From positions 103,066-167,065 of the forward strand of contig NZ_JAHDIU010000007.1 of NCBI RefSeq assembly GCF_019891545.1: DNA of 64,000 bases, given 5' to 3'. Numbering within the stretch: position 1 is the first letter of the stretch; the number at the start of each line of letters is the position of its first letter. A program made the translations under genes and the position numbers. Source of the stretch: Flavobacterium coralii. Lineage in GTDB: Bacteria > Bacteroidota > Bacteroidia > Flavobacteriales > Flavobacteriaceae. Below, one piece after another: positions 24,660 to 31,981 of this stretch. The notes under the pieces were generated by a model, which ran no database searches, was not told where the DNA came from, and was given only the letters and a program-made list of their open reading frames with translations.

Positions 24660-25808
24660 TTATTTTTTATGGATTAATCGTGTCAGTTTTATAGATAGGT
24701 CAGTTAAAATAATCTTGGCATTACCATTACGCTCTATATGATACGTAGCGTCTGATAGCTCCTTAAAAATGTCGTTGATATTGTTGCCGTTTACAAACGG
24801 GGCAAATTTTTCGAGCTTAAAATTATCGGTAGCGGGCTCCATATACACCAGCTCTTTAGCCTGATAATTAAGCAATAAGGCCTGCCGGAACATATTAATA
24901 CAGTAGTCTAAAAACTGCTTTTGCGCTTCGCGGCCTATGCCGGCAATCTGCTCGCTCCAGGCAATTAAGTCCTGTATGGCAGCAGCATTGCCCTTAGCAC
25001 GAAAAGCCGCACGAACCCACAGTACAAACCATTCTTCAAAAGGGTAGTCGTCGCCTTTTTTGTGCAGCAGGTGTAGTGCCTTATTGTAGTTACCCTGCGC
25101 CTGATGGGCTATTTTCTGGGCTGTGGCAGCATCAATATTTCCACGTGAAACAAGCGCTTCGGCTATGGCCTGTTCACTAAGCCCGCCGAAATGCAGTATT
25201 TGGCATCGGGAGTATATGGTTTGCAGTATGTCGCCTTCTTCTTCCGTTACCAGTAAAAAAACCGTTTTTTGCGGCGGTTCTTCCAGCAGCTTCAAAAGCT
25301 TGTTTGCGGTGGCCGTATTCATTTTATCAGCCATCCATATAATCATCACCTTATAACCGCCTTCATAAGCCTTTAAAGACAATGATTTTACAATTTCCTG
25401 CGCTTCGTCAACCCCTATTTGTCCCTGCTTGTTGGCAATATCTATTTTACGGTACCAGTCAAACAGGCTGCCATAAGGGTTTTCAGTAATAAACTCGCGC
25501 CAGTATTTTAAAAAATTAGCACTAACAGGGTGGCTCTTAACCTCGCTGTTAGCCGCTACCGGATATACAAAATGAAGGTCGGGGTGCGAAAAGTTCTCAA
25601 ACTTAAGGTTGCAGGCAGCATTGCCGCCGTTGTTCTCGCCGTTGGCATTACCGCATAAAATGTATTGTGCATAGGCTATTGCCATAGCCAGTGTGCCGCT
25701 GCCCTCGGGGCCGGCAAACAGCTGTGCATGAGGTATCCTGCCTCTGTCAGCACTGGTGGTAAGGTGGCTTTTTATGTGTTCCTGCCCTATAATGTTAGAG
25801 AATAGCAT
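24660..25808 (-). CDS. holB: DNA polymerase III subunit delta'
   Basis: Delta' is the stator of the clamp-loader complex that places the beta clamp on DNA. From the ATG at 25808 (MLFSNIIGQEHIKSHL) the protein is 382 aa. The RFC-like first domain has GRIPHAQLFAGPEGSGTLAMAIAYAQY, where the Walker A Lys is missing (GPEGSGTL), as normal for delta'. An unusual Asn/Gly-rich stretch (about 55-65) replaces the zinc-binding loop. The second domain includes LLKLLEEPPQKTVFLLVTEE and a SRCQ sensor (about 200). A longer frame to 25826 crosses a -7 promoter box and is rejected. Confidence 0.92.
   Translation of the reverse strand: MLFSNIIGQEHIKSHLTTSADRGRIPHAQLFAGPEGSGTLAMAIAYAQYILCGNANGENNGGNAACNLKFENFSHPDLHFVYPVAANSEVKSHPVSANFLKYWREFITENPYGSLFDWYRKIDIANKQGQIGVDEAQEIVKSLSLKAYEGGYKVMIIWMADKMNTATANKLLKLLEEPPQKTVFLLVTEEEGDILQTIYSRCQILHFGGLSEQAIAEALVSRGNIDAATAQKIAHQAQGNYNKALHLLHKKGDDYPFEEWFVLWVRAAFRAKGNAAAIQDLIAWSEQIAGIGREAQKQFLDYCINMFRQALLLNYQAKELVYMEPATDNFKLEKFAPFVNGNNINDIFKELSDATYHIERNGNAKIILTDLSIKLTRLIHKK
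25137..25152. promoter_or_regulatory. Weak parS-like site inside holB
   Basis: ATTTCCACGTGAAACA matches the parS consensus at all but the first two bases. It is 3.5 kb from the main parS cluster. It may be chance, since it lies in coding sequence. Confidence 0.3.
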
Positions 25809-25812
25809 AAGG

Positions 25813-25820
25813 CAAATATA
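25813..25820 (-). promoter_or_regulatory. -7 box abutting the holB start
   Basis: On the minus strand this reads TATATTTG. Transcription from it would begin at or next to the holB ATG, implying a leaderless mRNA if the box is real. Confidence 0.4.
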
Positions 25821-25838
25821 AAGCAATTTGGCAGAATC

Positions 25839-26036
25839 TTATTTTTTGGACTCTTTCTTTGGGAAGCGCATAAAAAAGTACACCAAACTAAACCCGAAGG
25901 CAAGGCTTATAAGGATTTTTACGTAGAACTTGTAAGAGGTAAAATCGGCAGTAAAACCATCAAAGCAACAATACTGAACGGCAAAGAAAATGATGCTGTT
26001 CAGTAACGCAAGCTTTAAACGTAAAGAATTATTCAT
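25839..26036 (-). CDS. Small hypothetical membrane protein, 65 aa
   Basis: Two hydrophobic segments (about 8-24 and 38-57) and a basic tail (FPKKESKK) indicate a small membrane protein. I recognise no family. It lies 30 bp upstream of holB on the same strand and is divergent from the M1 peptidase gene. It is short but has normal composition and a clean start. Confidence 0.6.
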   Translation of the reverse strand: MNNSLRLKLALLNSIIFFAVQYCCFDGFTADFTSYKFYVKILISLAFGFSLVYFFMRFPKKESKK

Positions 26037-26101
26037 AAAGCAAAAATATAATCTTTAAAACAGTTTTTCAAACTTTAAAAAGTTTCTTTATTTTTAGCAC
26101 C

Positions 26102-27991
26102 ATGAAGAAAATATTGTATATCGCGATACTATCGGCCACCGGCCTTTTTGCGCAAAATAAAGAAAATAACCCTAACCCGGGTTACTGGCAGCAGCATGCA
26201 GATTATAAAATGGAGGTTAACATGGATGTAAAAACCTACCGTTATACCGGCACGCAGCAACTGGTGTATACTAATAATTCGCCAGATACGCTAAGGAGGG
26301 TTTTTTACCATTTGTACCCCAATGCTTTTCAGCCGGGCAGCGAAATGGATGCACGCCTTAAAACGATAGCGGACCCTGACAAACGTATGGTGAAGAGCTT
26401 TAAGAACGGTAACACTTCGGTTACCGAAAGTCGCATAAGCACCCTTAAGCCTGAAGAAACAGGCTACCTTAAAATCATTAACTTTAAGCAGGACGGTGCA
26501 ACAGCACAAAATGCGGTTGCAGGTACCGTACTGGAAGTTACGCTTGCAAAACCTGTACTACCGGGGGCTTCAACAACTTTTTCGTTAGATTTTGAAGGGC
26601 AGGTGCCTTTACAGGTGCGCCGTTCAGGACGTAACAGTGATGAGGGTGTTGCCCTGAGCATGACGCAGTGGTACCCTAAAATGGCTGAATATGACTTTGA
26701 AGGCTGGCACGCCGATCCTTACATTGGTCGTGAGTTTCATGGTGTGTGGGGAGATTTTGATGTTAAGATTACCATTGATAAAGATTATACTATAGGCGGC
26801 ACGGGCTACCTACAGAACAAAAATGAAATAGGCAAAGGCTATGAAGATAAAGGGGTAGAGGTTAAATATCCTAAAAAAGCCAAAACGCTTACATGGCATT
26901 TTGTTGCACCAATGGTGCATGACTTTGCCTGGGGTGCCGATAAAGATTATGTACACGATATGGTAATGGGGCCAAACAATACAGAGCTTCATTTCTTCTA
27001 TAAAAAAGATGCCAAGTATGCTGAAAACTGGAAAAAGCTGCAACCAAAAACAGTAGAGCTGTTGGAGTATTTCAACACCCATATTGGTACATATCCGTAT
27101 AAGCAATACTCTGTAGTACAGGGTGGTGACGGTGGTATGGAGTATGCCATGTGTACCCTGATTACCGGAGACAGGAGCTATGGCAGCCTTGTGGGTGTAA
27201 CCGCTCACGAATTTGCTCACTCATGGTTCCAGCACTTGCTGGCAACCAATGAATCGAAGCACGAGTGGATGGATGAAGGCTTTACATCTTACATTTCAGA
27301 TCTTGCCATGGAAGCCGTATTGCCATCTAAAGAAGAAAACGTAAACCCGTTTGCCGGGGCTTATTCGAACTATTTTTATATGGTTGCCGGCGGTAAAGAG
27401 CAACCGCTTACCACGCACGCCGACCGTTATGACCAGAATATGCTTTATGGCATATCGGCTTACAGCAAAGGAGAAATCTTCATGGCACAGCTTGGCTACG
27501 TTATTGGCGAAGAAAACCTTGCTAAAACAATTAAAAGGTTTTACTCTGACTATAAATTTAGCCACCCGACACCGAATGACTTTATCCGTACCGCAGAGCG
27601 AGTTAGCGGTGCACACCTTGACTGGTATTTAACTGATTGGGCACAAACCACTAATACAATAGATTATAGCATACAATCGGTTAAAGAGGAGGGAAGCGCA
27701 ACAAAAATTACACTGCAGCGCATAGGCCGTATGCCAATGCCTATTGATATTATTGTGGCGTATGAGGATGGCACGCAGGAAAGCTTTTACATTCCGCTGG
27801 AGATGATGCGCTATGAGAAGCCAAACCCATACCCAAGGCTTAACCGTACCGTTTTAAAAGACTGGAACTGGGCACATACTACTTATGAGTTTACCATAAA
27901 CAAGCCAAAAAGCGCCATAAAAGTTATGGCGATAGATGCCACAGAGCTTATGGCCGATGTGAATAAAGAGAATAATCTTTATACGCCATAA
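26102..27991 (+). CDS. M1 family metallopeptidase
   Basis: A zinc aminopeptidase-type enzyme of 629 aa with an export signal (MKKILYIAILSATGLFA). The N-terminal beta domain (about 25-300) precedes the catalytic domain, which has the substrate-binding GGDGGMEYAM (about 340-349), the zinc site HEFAHSW (about 368-374) and the downstream Glu in EWMDEGFTSY (about 387-396). These fit the HExxH-x18-E pattern. It should act in the periplasm or at the surface on peptides. It is a single-gene unit ending in a strong terminator. Confidence 0.94.
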   Translation: MKKILYIAILSATGLFAQNKENNPNPGYWQQHADYKMEVNMDVKTYRYTGTQQLVYTNNSPDTLRRVFYHLYPNAFQPGSEMDARLKTIADPDKRMVKSFKNGNTSVTESRISTLKPEETGYLKIINFKQDGATAQNAVAGTVLEVTLAKPVLPGASTTFSLDFEGQVPLQVRRSGRNSDEGVALSMTQWYPKMAEYDFEGWHADPYIGREFHGVWGDFDVKITIDKDYTIGGTGYLQNKNEIGKGYEDKGVEVKYPKKAKTLTWHFVAPMVHDFAWGADKDYVHDMVMGPNNTELHFFYKKDAKYAENWKKLQPKTVELLEYFNTHIGTYPYKQYSVVQGGDGGMEYAMCTLITGDRSYGSLVGVTAHEFAHSWFQHLLATNESKHEWMDEGFTSYISDLAMEAVLPSKEENVNPFAGAYSNYFYMVAGGKEQPLTTHADRYDQNMLYGISAYSKGEIFMAQLGYVIGEENLAKTIKRFYSDYKFSHPTPNDFIRTAERVSGAHLDWYLTDWAQTTNTIDYSIQSVKEEGSATKITLQRIGRMPMPIDIIVAYEDGTQESFYIPLEMMRYEKPNPYPRLNRTVLKDWNWAHTTYEFTINKPKSAIKVMAIDATELMADVNKENNLYTP

Positions 27992-28014
27992 ATCTTGAGA
28001 TAATAAGAAAAAGA

Positions 28015-28049
28015 AAAAACCCCGGGCTGTCATGTCCCGGGGTTTTTTT
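28015..28049 (+). terminator. Intrinsic terminator after the M1 peptidase
   Basis: AAAACCCCGGG pairs with CCCGGGGTTTT around CTGTCATGT, followed by a T run. Confidence 0.88.
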
Positions 28050-28117
28050 GAAACAGATAAAATAGAATCAAAAACCCTGTTTCTACAAAAAAGTGTATAT
28101 ATAATAGGCGCTAAAAG

Positions 28118-28345
28118 TTATTCTGACTTTTTAGCTGGTGTAGCCTTTTTAGCTTCGGCTTTTTCATCTTTAGTGGTAGCCTCCGGCTTGGTTACTGTAG
28201 CAGCTTTTTCCTGGCCTGCCGGTTGTGCCTCTTTTTGTTGTGGCTTAACCTGTTCTGTTTTTTCTGCCGGTTTTGTTGCCGGTTGTTCCTGTGCCATTGC
28301 CATTGCTCCTGTCAGCATCAGCGCGGCTATAAGTAGCTTTTTCAT
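28118..28345 (-). CDS. Small secreted Ala/Lys/Glu/Pro-rich protein
   Basis: The 75-aa product has a clean signal peptide (MKKLLIAALMLTGAMAMA, cleavage before QEQ). The mature part is a disordered, highly charged tail built from Lys, Glu, Ala, Pro, Thr and Gln only. No domain is recognisable. It is a lone gene between the M1 peptidase and a long AT-rich gap. Low-complexity secreted proteins of this kind are common in flavobacteria, but no function is known to me. Confidence 0.6.
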   Translation of the reverse strand: MKKLLIAALMLTGAMAMAQEQPATKPAEKTEQVKPQQKEAQPAGQEKAATVTKPEATTKDEKAEAKKATPAKKSE

Positions 28346-28667
28346 AATCTTATTATCATTGCATCTGCTTAGTAATAGGCAAACCTAATGCCTGTAATTT
28401 ATCTTCATATAATTATAAGTAGCTAATACATATAACTTGATGATATACAGATTGTTGTGTTTAATTAATCTGCTCTAATCTCTGCCAATGCCAATTAATT
28501 ATTCATGTGGAAAATGTAGAAATATGAGGCAAAAGCTGTAGAAGGAAATAAAATTTTGTCAGAATTCTTTAACAGAAGTTTGTGGTGGCTTTAATATTTT
28601 CTTTTCTATTGGCACAGTAACTTTGAATTATCAGAAAGCGGGAAAGAAATAACCAAATTTAAAAGTT
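28346..28667. other. AT-rich intergenic region with two divergent starts
   Basis: No gene is seen. TAACTTTG at 28618-28625 is a perfect -7 box for the following 93-aa protein. The left part must hold the promoter of the small secreted protein. No other structure is evident. Confidence 0.5.
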
Positions 28668-28949
28668 ATGTCAGCCAAATCAGATTCACACACTACAACA
28701 GACCATAAGAAGATTCAGCAATGGGCAGAAGCCCGCGATGGTAAACCATCTATTGTAGAGAGTACCGGCAAGAACGGTGGCGGTTTGCTGCGCATTAACT
28801 TTCCGGGTTATGCGGAAGATAACCTGAAAGAAATTAGCTGGGATGAATTCTTTAAGATATTTGATGATAACGACCTTCAGTTTCTGTATCAGGAAGAAAC
28901 AAAAGACGGCGGCGAAAGCAGGTTTTTTAAGTTTGTAAATAAGGATTAG
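28668..28949 (+). CDS. Conserved small protein, 93 aa
   Basis: The sequence TTTDHKKIQQWAEARDGKPS, LLRINFPGYAEDNLKEISWDEFFKIFDDNDLQFLYQEET matches a small cytoplasmic family common in Bacteroidota and other bacteria. It is often mislabelled as a glucan branching enzyme in databases (from memory). The real function is unknown. It is acidic, with no signal or membrane segment. It is transcribed alone from a TAACTTTG box 42 bp upstream. Confidence 0.8.
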   Translation: MSAKSDSHTTTDHKKIQQWAEARDGKPSIVESTGKNGGGLLRINFPGYAEDNLKEISWDEFFKIFDDNDLQFLYQEETKDGGESRFFKFVNKD

Positions 28950-29015
28950 TCCGGGGCAGAAGCGAAGGTGAACAGATAGTGATTAATTAGTTGGATGGAA
29001 AGCCAAACCCTGGCT

Positions 29016-29050
29016 AAAAAACCGCATGGTAGCGTTACCTGCGGTTTTTT
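29016..29050 (+). terminator. Intrinsic terminator between converging genes
   Basis: AAAAACCGCA pairs with TGCGGTTTTT, extended inside by GGTA/TACC. It serves the 93-aa gene and, in reverse, the S24 regulator gene. Confidence 0.82.
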
Positions 29051-29742
29051 TATTTCATGGCATTAATACGGATGCTTGCCTTAACCAATGCAAGTGCCCG
29101 CACCTGTGCAAGCTCTACTTCTTTATCCTGGTGATGCTTGTTCTCGCTTACCAGCTTTATACAGCGGCTGTCTTTAGCCTTTTGTATGTATTTTACAGTT
29201 ATGTATTCTTCTCCGGCCATATCAATACTCAGCAGGTACATCTCGCCCCAAAAAATGCCGTTCTGTATATCATTAATTTCTTTATACATCACAATATCGC
29301 CGCTTTTAAGAAGTGGGTACATACTATCCCCCGTCACATATACCGCGCCATCGCATTTTGGCAAGTGGGGTATCATAATATGGTCAACCGGGGTAAAGGC
29401 TTTGTTATCGCTGAATAACGGTACAAGCCCCGCAACCGCCTCAAGGTCATAAAGCGGAATCTGCTGGCTTTCTATTGTAGTGTCGGTCTTTAGCCTGTAA
29501 GTATTTATATTACTGTCCTGCCAACCGTTATCTACCAGCATTTCGCCCTCACCGGTAAGCAGCCATGTGGGGTTAAGGTCGGTATATAACAGTAGTATTT
29601 TCTCCAGCATATTAGAGCCTATGCTTTTGCCGTCTTTAACGGCCTTGCTAATGCTGCCACGGCTTGCGCCCAGGCTGTTTTCAAAGGCATAGTAGCTTAT
29701 GCCTTTTGCTTCAATATATTGTCCTACACGTGCAGATACCAT
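29050..29742 (-). CDS. XRE-type S24 (LexA/CI-like) regulator
   Basis: The 230-aa protein has an N-terminal helix-turn-helix (about 1-65, ISYYAFENSLGASRGSISKAV) and a C-terminal S24 peptidase domain. The catalytic dyad is visible as Ser140 in GDSMYP and Lys184 in ITVKYIQ. An Ala-Gly at 104-105 (EAVAG) could be the self-cleavage site. Such repressors are inactivated by RecA-stimulated cleavage and govern prophage or stress genes. No prophage genes are nearby; the only accessory neighbour is the Abi/HEPN gene 54 bp upstream on the same strand. It may simply be a chromosomal S24 regulator, as is common in flavobacteria. Confidence 0.85.
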   Translation of the reverse strand: MVSARVGQYIEAKGISYYAFENSLGASRGSISKAVKDGKSIGSNMLEKILLLYTDLNPTWLLTGEGEMLVDNGWQDSNINTYRLKTDTTIESQQIPLYDLEAVAGLVPLFSDNKAFTPVDHIMIPHLPKCDGAVYVTGDSMYPLLKSGDIVMYKEINDIQNGIFWGEMYLLSIDMAGEEYITVKYIQKAKDSRCIKLVSENKHHQDKEVELAQVRALALVKASIRINAMK

Positions 29743-29796
29743 AATAATTCAAAAATTTTACTACAATAGTAAGAAAATATTCTGACGTTTCGAAAT

Positions 29797-30477
29797 TTAA
29801 ATTAATAATGCCTCTCTTATGTTATTTTGGATGTTATCAAATTTTCCTGCATAAATGACTATATCTGGATCCATCCAGTTTAAAATGTTGTATATATCCT
29901 TTCTTATTTTTTTAGCTTTATTAAAGCATATATCATTTGCACTAAAACAAATTGGCTCATTATGGTAAACTCTATTACGAAACGCTCTAATTTCATTAAG
30001 GATACCATTAATTTGTTTTCTTTGAATTGTATTAGGTTTATTGGGAAAACAATGAATAATACTTCCTGATAATAACTTATAATGATGTGTATCATAGAGG
30101 CTTGTCCAAAAGCTAAAACTTTGTTCAGCAATAACTAATCCTGATGTAATAGTTTTCTTTTGCCTTTTAATCTTATTTTCTGCTTTATAAATTTCATTTT
30201 TAAGAAAGAAATTTGAATGAGAAAGCGACAAATCTGACATAAAACCATTTTTTTCATTTATTATCCATGCAGGGTCATTAAAATATAATGATAATTCCTC
30301 GTTAATTCTATTCCTTAAAAAGATTTCAAAAATATTAAGTATAGAATAAAAAGATTCTGCAACTTTTAAATTGGCATTATATAAATCCTGGGCTCTTTGA
30401 TGAGAATTATTACAAGCAATAAGAAATCTATCCAATCTGGATTTTGACACGTAGTACTCAAATTTGTGATACTGCAC
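29797..30477 (-). CDS. Abi-like HEPN protein (possible abortive-infection RNase)
   Basis: The 226-aa protein matches the Abi-like family (AbiD/AbiF type). The N-terminus LDRFLIACNNSHQRAQDLYNANLKVAESFYSILNIFEIFLRNRIN is typical. The C-terminal half carries a HEPN RNase signature R167-N-R-V-Y-H172 (R-x4-H), within EIRAFRNRVYHNEPI. HEPN proteins of this group cleave RNA and arrest growth on phage infection. The gene is markedly AT-rich compared with both neighbours, which suggests transfer. It lies between the S24 regulator and the rnpA region; no antitoxin-like partner is evident. Defence function is inference from the family. Confidence 0.82.
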   Translation of the reverse strand: MQYHKFEYYVSKSRLDRFLIACNNSHQRAQDLYNANLKVAESFYSILNIFEIFLRNRINEELSLYFNDPAWIINEKNGFMSDLSLSHSNFFLKNEIYKAENKIKRQKKTITSGLVIAEQSFSFWTSLYDTHHYKLLSGSIIHCFPNKPNTIQRKQINGILNEIRAFRNRVYHNEPICFSANDICFNKAKKIRKDIYNILNWMDPDIVIYAGKFDNIQNNIREALLI

Positions 30478-30534
30478 AAAGTATTTATTAAAAAGTTATT
30501 TTTCAAATATATACAAATATTAAATATTTAGTTG

Positions 30535-30542
30535 TACATTTG
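30535..30542 (+). promoter_or_regulatory. -7 promoter element of the candidate small RNA
   Basis: TACATTTG fits TAnnTTTG and ends about 7 nt before the proposed transcript start. No TTG element is clear in the AT-rich upstream sequence. Confidence 0.45.
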
Positions 30543-30548
30543 TATCGT

Positions 30549-30627
30549 AATGCTTAGTGAAGCCTCTTGTTCTTGTAGCAACGTAACTAAGTGAAAGACT
30601 TCAGCCTCCTTTTAGGAGGCTTTTTTT
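30549..30627 (+). ncRNA. Candidate small RNA or attenuator upstream of rnpA
   Basis: A -7 box at 30535-30542 is followed 61 bp later by a strong terminator, AGCCTCC (30603-30609) with GGAGGCT (30615-30621) and seven T residues. No open frame lies between. The transcript can fold: CTTAGT (30553-30558) pairs with ACTAAG (30586-30591), and TGTT with AACG inside. AGCCTC also occurs at 30561-30566, an exact copy of the terminator's left arm, so it could compete for GGAGGCT and switch the terminator off. It is either a small RNA of about 80 nt or a leader controlling rnpA. I match it to no known RNA family. Confidence 0.45.
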
Positions 30628-30664
30628 ATGTAGAGACTTTATATAAGCATCTGATCTATATATT

Positions 30665-30672
30665 TACCTTTG
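30665..30672 (+). promoter_or_regulatory. -7 promoter element of rnpA
   Basis: TACCTTTG is a perfect -7 box ending 6 bp before the rnpA ATG at 30679, so the transcript would be almost leaderless. Confidence 0.5.
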
Positions 30673-30678
30673 CCTGCA

Positions 30679-31062
30679 ATGGAAAAACGCCGATATACAT
30701 ACCCGAAAAGCGAAAAACTGAAGAGCCGCAACATTATAGAAAAGATGTTTGCAGAGGGTAAAACGGTTTCTAAATATCCGCTCAGGCTGGTATATGTTCC
30801 TTTGCAGGATGATACTGAAGGTATTTTAAAAATGGGTGTATCGGTTTCCAAGCGCAATTTTAAAAGGGCTGTCGATCGCAATTACTACAAACGCCTGCTA
30901 AGGGAGGCATACAGGCTTAATAAGCATATTATAACCGAAAAACTGCAACAGCCCACAGCCTTTATGTTTTTTTACCAGACCAAAGACAGGCTTACGTTTG
31001 AAGAGGTTAATGAAAAGGCAATACAGCTTTTTGAAAAATTCCTGAAACAGGAGGGGTTATAA
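30679..31062 (+). CDS. rnpA: Ribonuclease P protein component
   Basis: RnpA is the protein subunit of RNase P, which removes tRNA 5' leaders. From the ATG at 30679 it is 127 aa. The opening YPKSEKLKSRNIIEKMFAEGK and the RNA-binding signature KMGVSVSKRNFKRAVDRNYYKRLLREAYR (the RNR-like box VDRNYYKRLLRE) are diagnostic. A TTG nine bases upstream overlaps the promoter box and is not used. rpmH is not upstream, unlike in many bacteria. A lipoprotein and the S41 protease follow on the same strand, a flavobacterial arrangement. Confidence 0.94.
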   Translation: MEKRRYTYPKSEKLKSRNIIEKMFAEGKTVSKYPLRLVYVPLQDDTEGILKMGVSVSKRNFKRAVDRNYYKRLLREAYRLNKHIITEKLQQPTAFMFFYQTKDRLTFEEVNEKAIQLFEKFLKQEGL

Positions 31063-31129
31063 TTGGCTATTTTTATACTGTTGTACTATACCACACATTT
31101 TTTCCGTTATAGCTGCAAACCACCTTATT

Positions 31130-31975
31130 ATGAAAATTACTTTATTTTGCACGTCTTTGCTGATGCTGGTTGGCGGCTGTAGTGAAAATGCAGCTGTAAC
31201 CGATAATATATCTTTACAGGAAGTAGCTGCTGAGGCTCCGGCAATGAAAGAAATTGCCACTAACGTTGATGATAAAGCCTATTCAGGTAATGCCGGAACA
31301 GCGGACACTGAATATCGGCAGATGGTAATTAAAAACGCTAACCTTGCCTTTGAAACGGATGACCTTGAAGCTACTGCCAAACGAATAAATGCTGCAGCGC
31401 AAAAATTTGGAGCACAGGTGCAGAGTGACAGCGAAAGCAACACGAACTACTCATTAAGCCGGATTTTAGTATTGCGCATACCCGTAAACAAGTTCGACCT
31501 GTTTATAGATGAGGTTGCAAAAGGGGTTACTTATTTTGACAGAAAGGAAATTTCAGCCCAGGATGTTACCGAAGAATATGTTGACCTTGATGCCCGCATT
31601 AAAGCCAAGAAAACACTTGAGGCGCGCTACCTTGAACTTTTAAAGAAAGCGAATAAGGTTAGCGAAATGTTGGAGATTGAGAAAGAACTTTCTGCTATAC
31701 GCGAAGAGATAGAAGCGCAGGAAGGAAGGCTGCGCTACCTTAAAAGCCGCGTGGCCATGAGCACTGTTGTTATAGAATTTTACAAGCACACCGAACAGCA
31801 GGCCGGCGCAACGGTATCGTATGGCTCTAAAATGTGGAATGCCATAAAATCAGGGTTTAACGGTATTTCAACTTTCTTTATCGGGGTGCTGTATCTTTGG
31901 CCTTTTATCCTTATTTTCGTAATTGTGTTTATCCTGATCCGCAAAAGGATTAGGAAGAAATCAAATAAAATTTAA
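31130..31975 (+). CDS. DUF4349 lipoprotein
   Basis: The 281-aa protein has a lipoprotein signal (TLFCTSLLMLVGGCSEN, Cys about 16). The DUF4349 core follows: RQMVIKNANLAFETDDLEATAKRI, then a coiled coil (about 145-215, DLDARIKAKKTLEARYLELL). A C-terminal membrane helix (about 245-268) and a basic tail (IRKRIRKKSNKI) end it. It would be tethered at both ends in the envelope. The function of DUF4349 is unknown. It sits 6 bp upstream of the S41 protease gene, so the two are probably co-expressed. Confidence 0.85.
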   Translation: MKITLFCTSLLMLVGGCSENAAVTDNISLQEVAAEAPAMKEIATNVDDKAYSGNAGTADTEYRQMVIKNANLAFETDDLEATAKRINAAAQKFGAQVQSDSESNTNYSLSRILVLRIPVNKFDLFIDEVAKGVTYFDRKEISAQDVTEEYVDLDARIKAKKTLEARYLELLKKANKVSEMLEIEKELSAIREEIEAQEGRLRYLKSRVAMSTVVIEFYKHTEQQAGATVSYGSKMWNAIKSGFNGISTFFIGVLYLWPFILIFVIVFILIRKRIRKKSNKI

Positions 31976-31981
31976 AATTAT

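Noticed and set aside
29050-29742. Prophage remnant suggested by the CI-like regulator
   Set aside because: No integrase, structural phage gene or attachment site is nearby; the neighbours are chromosomal genes.
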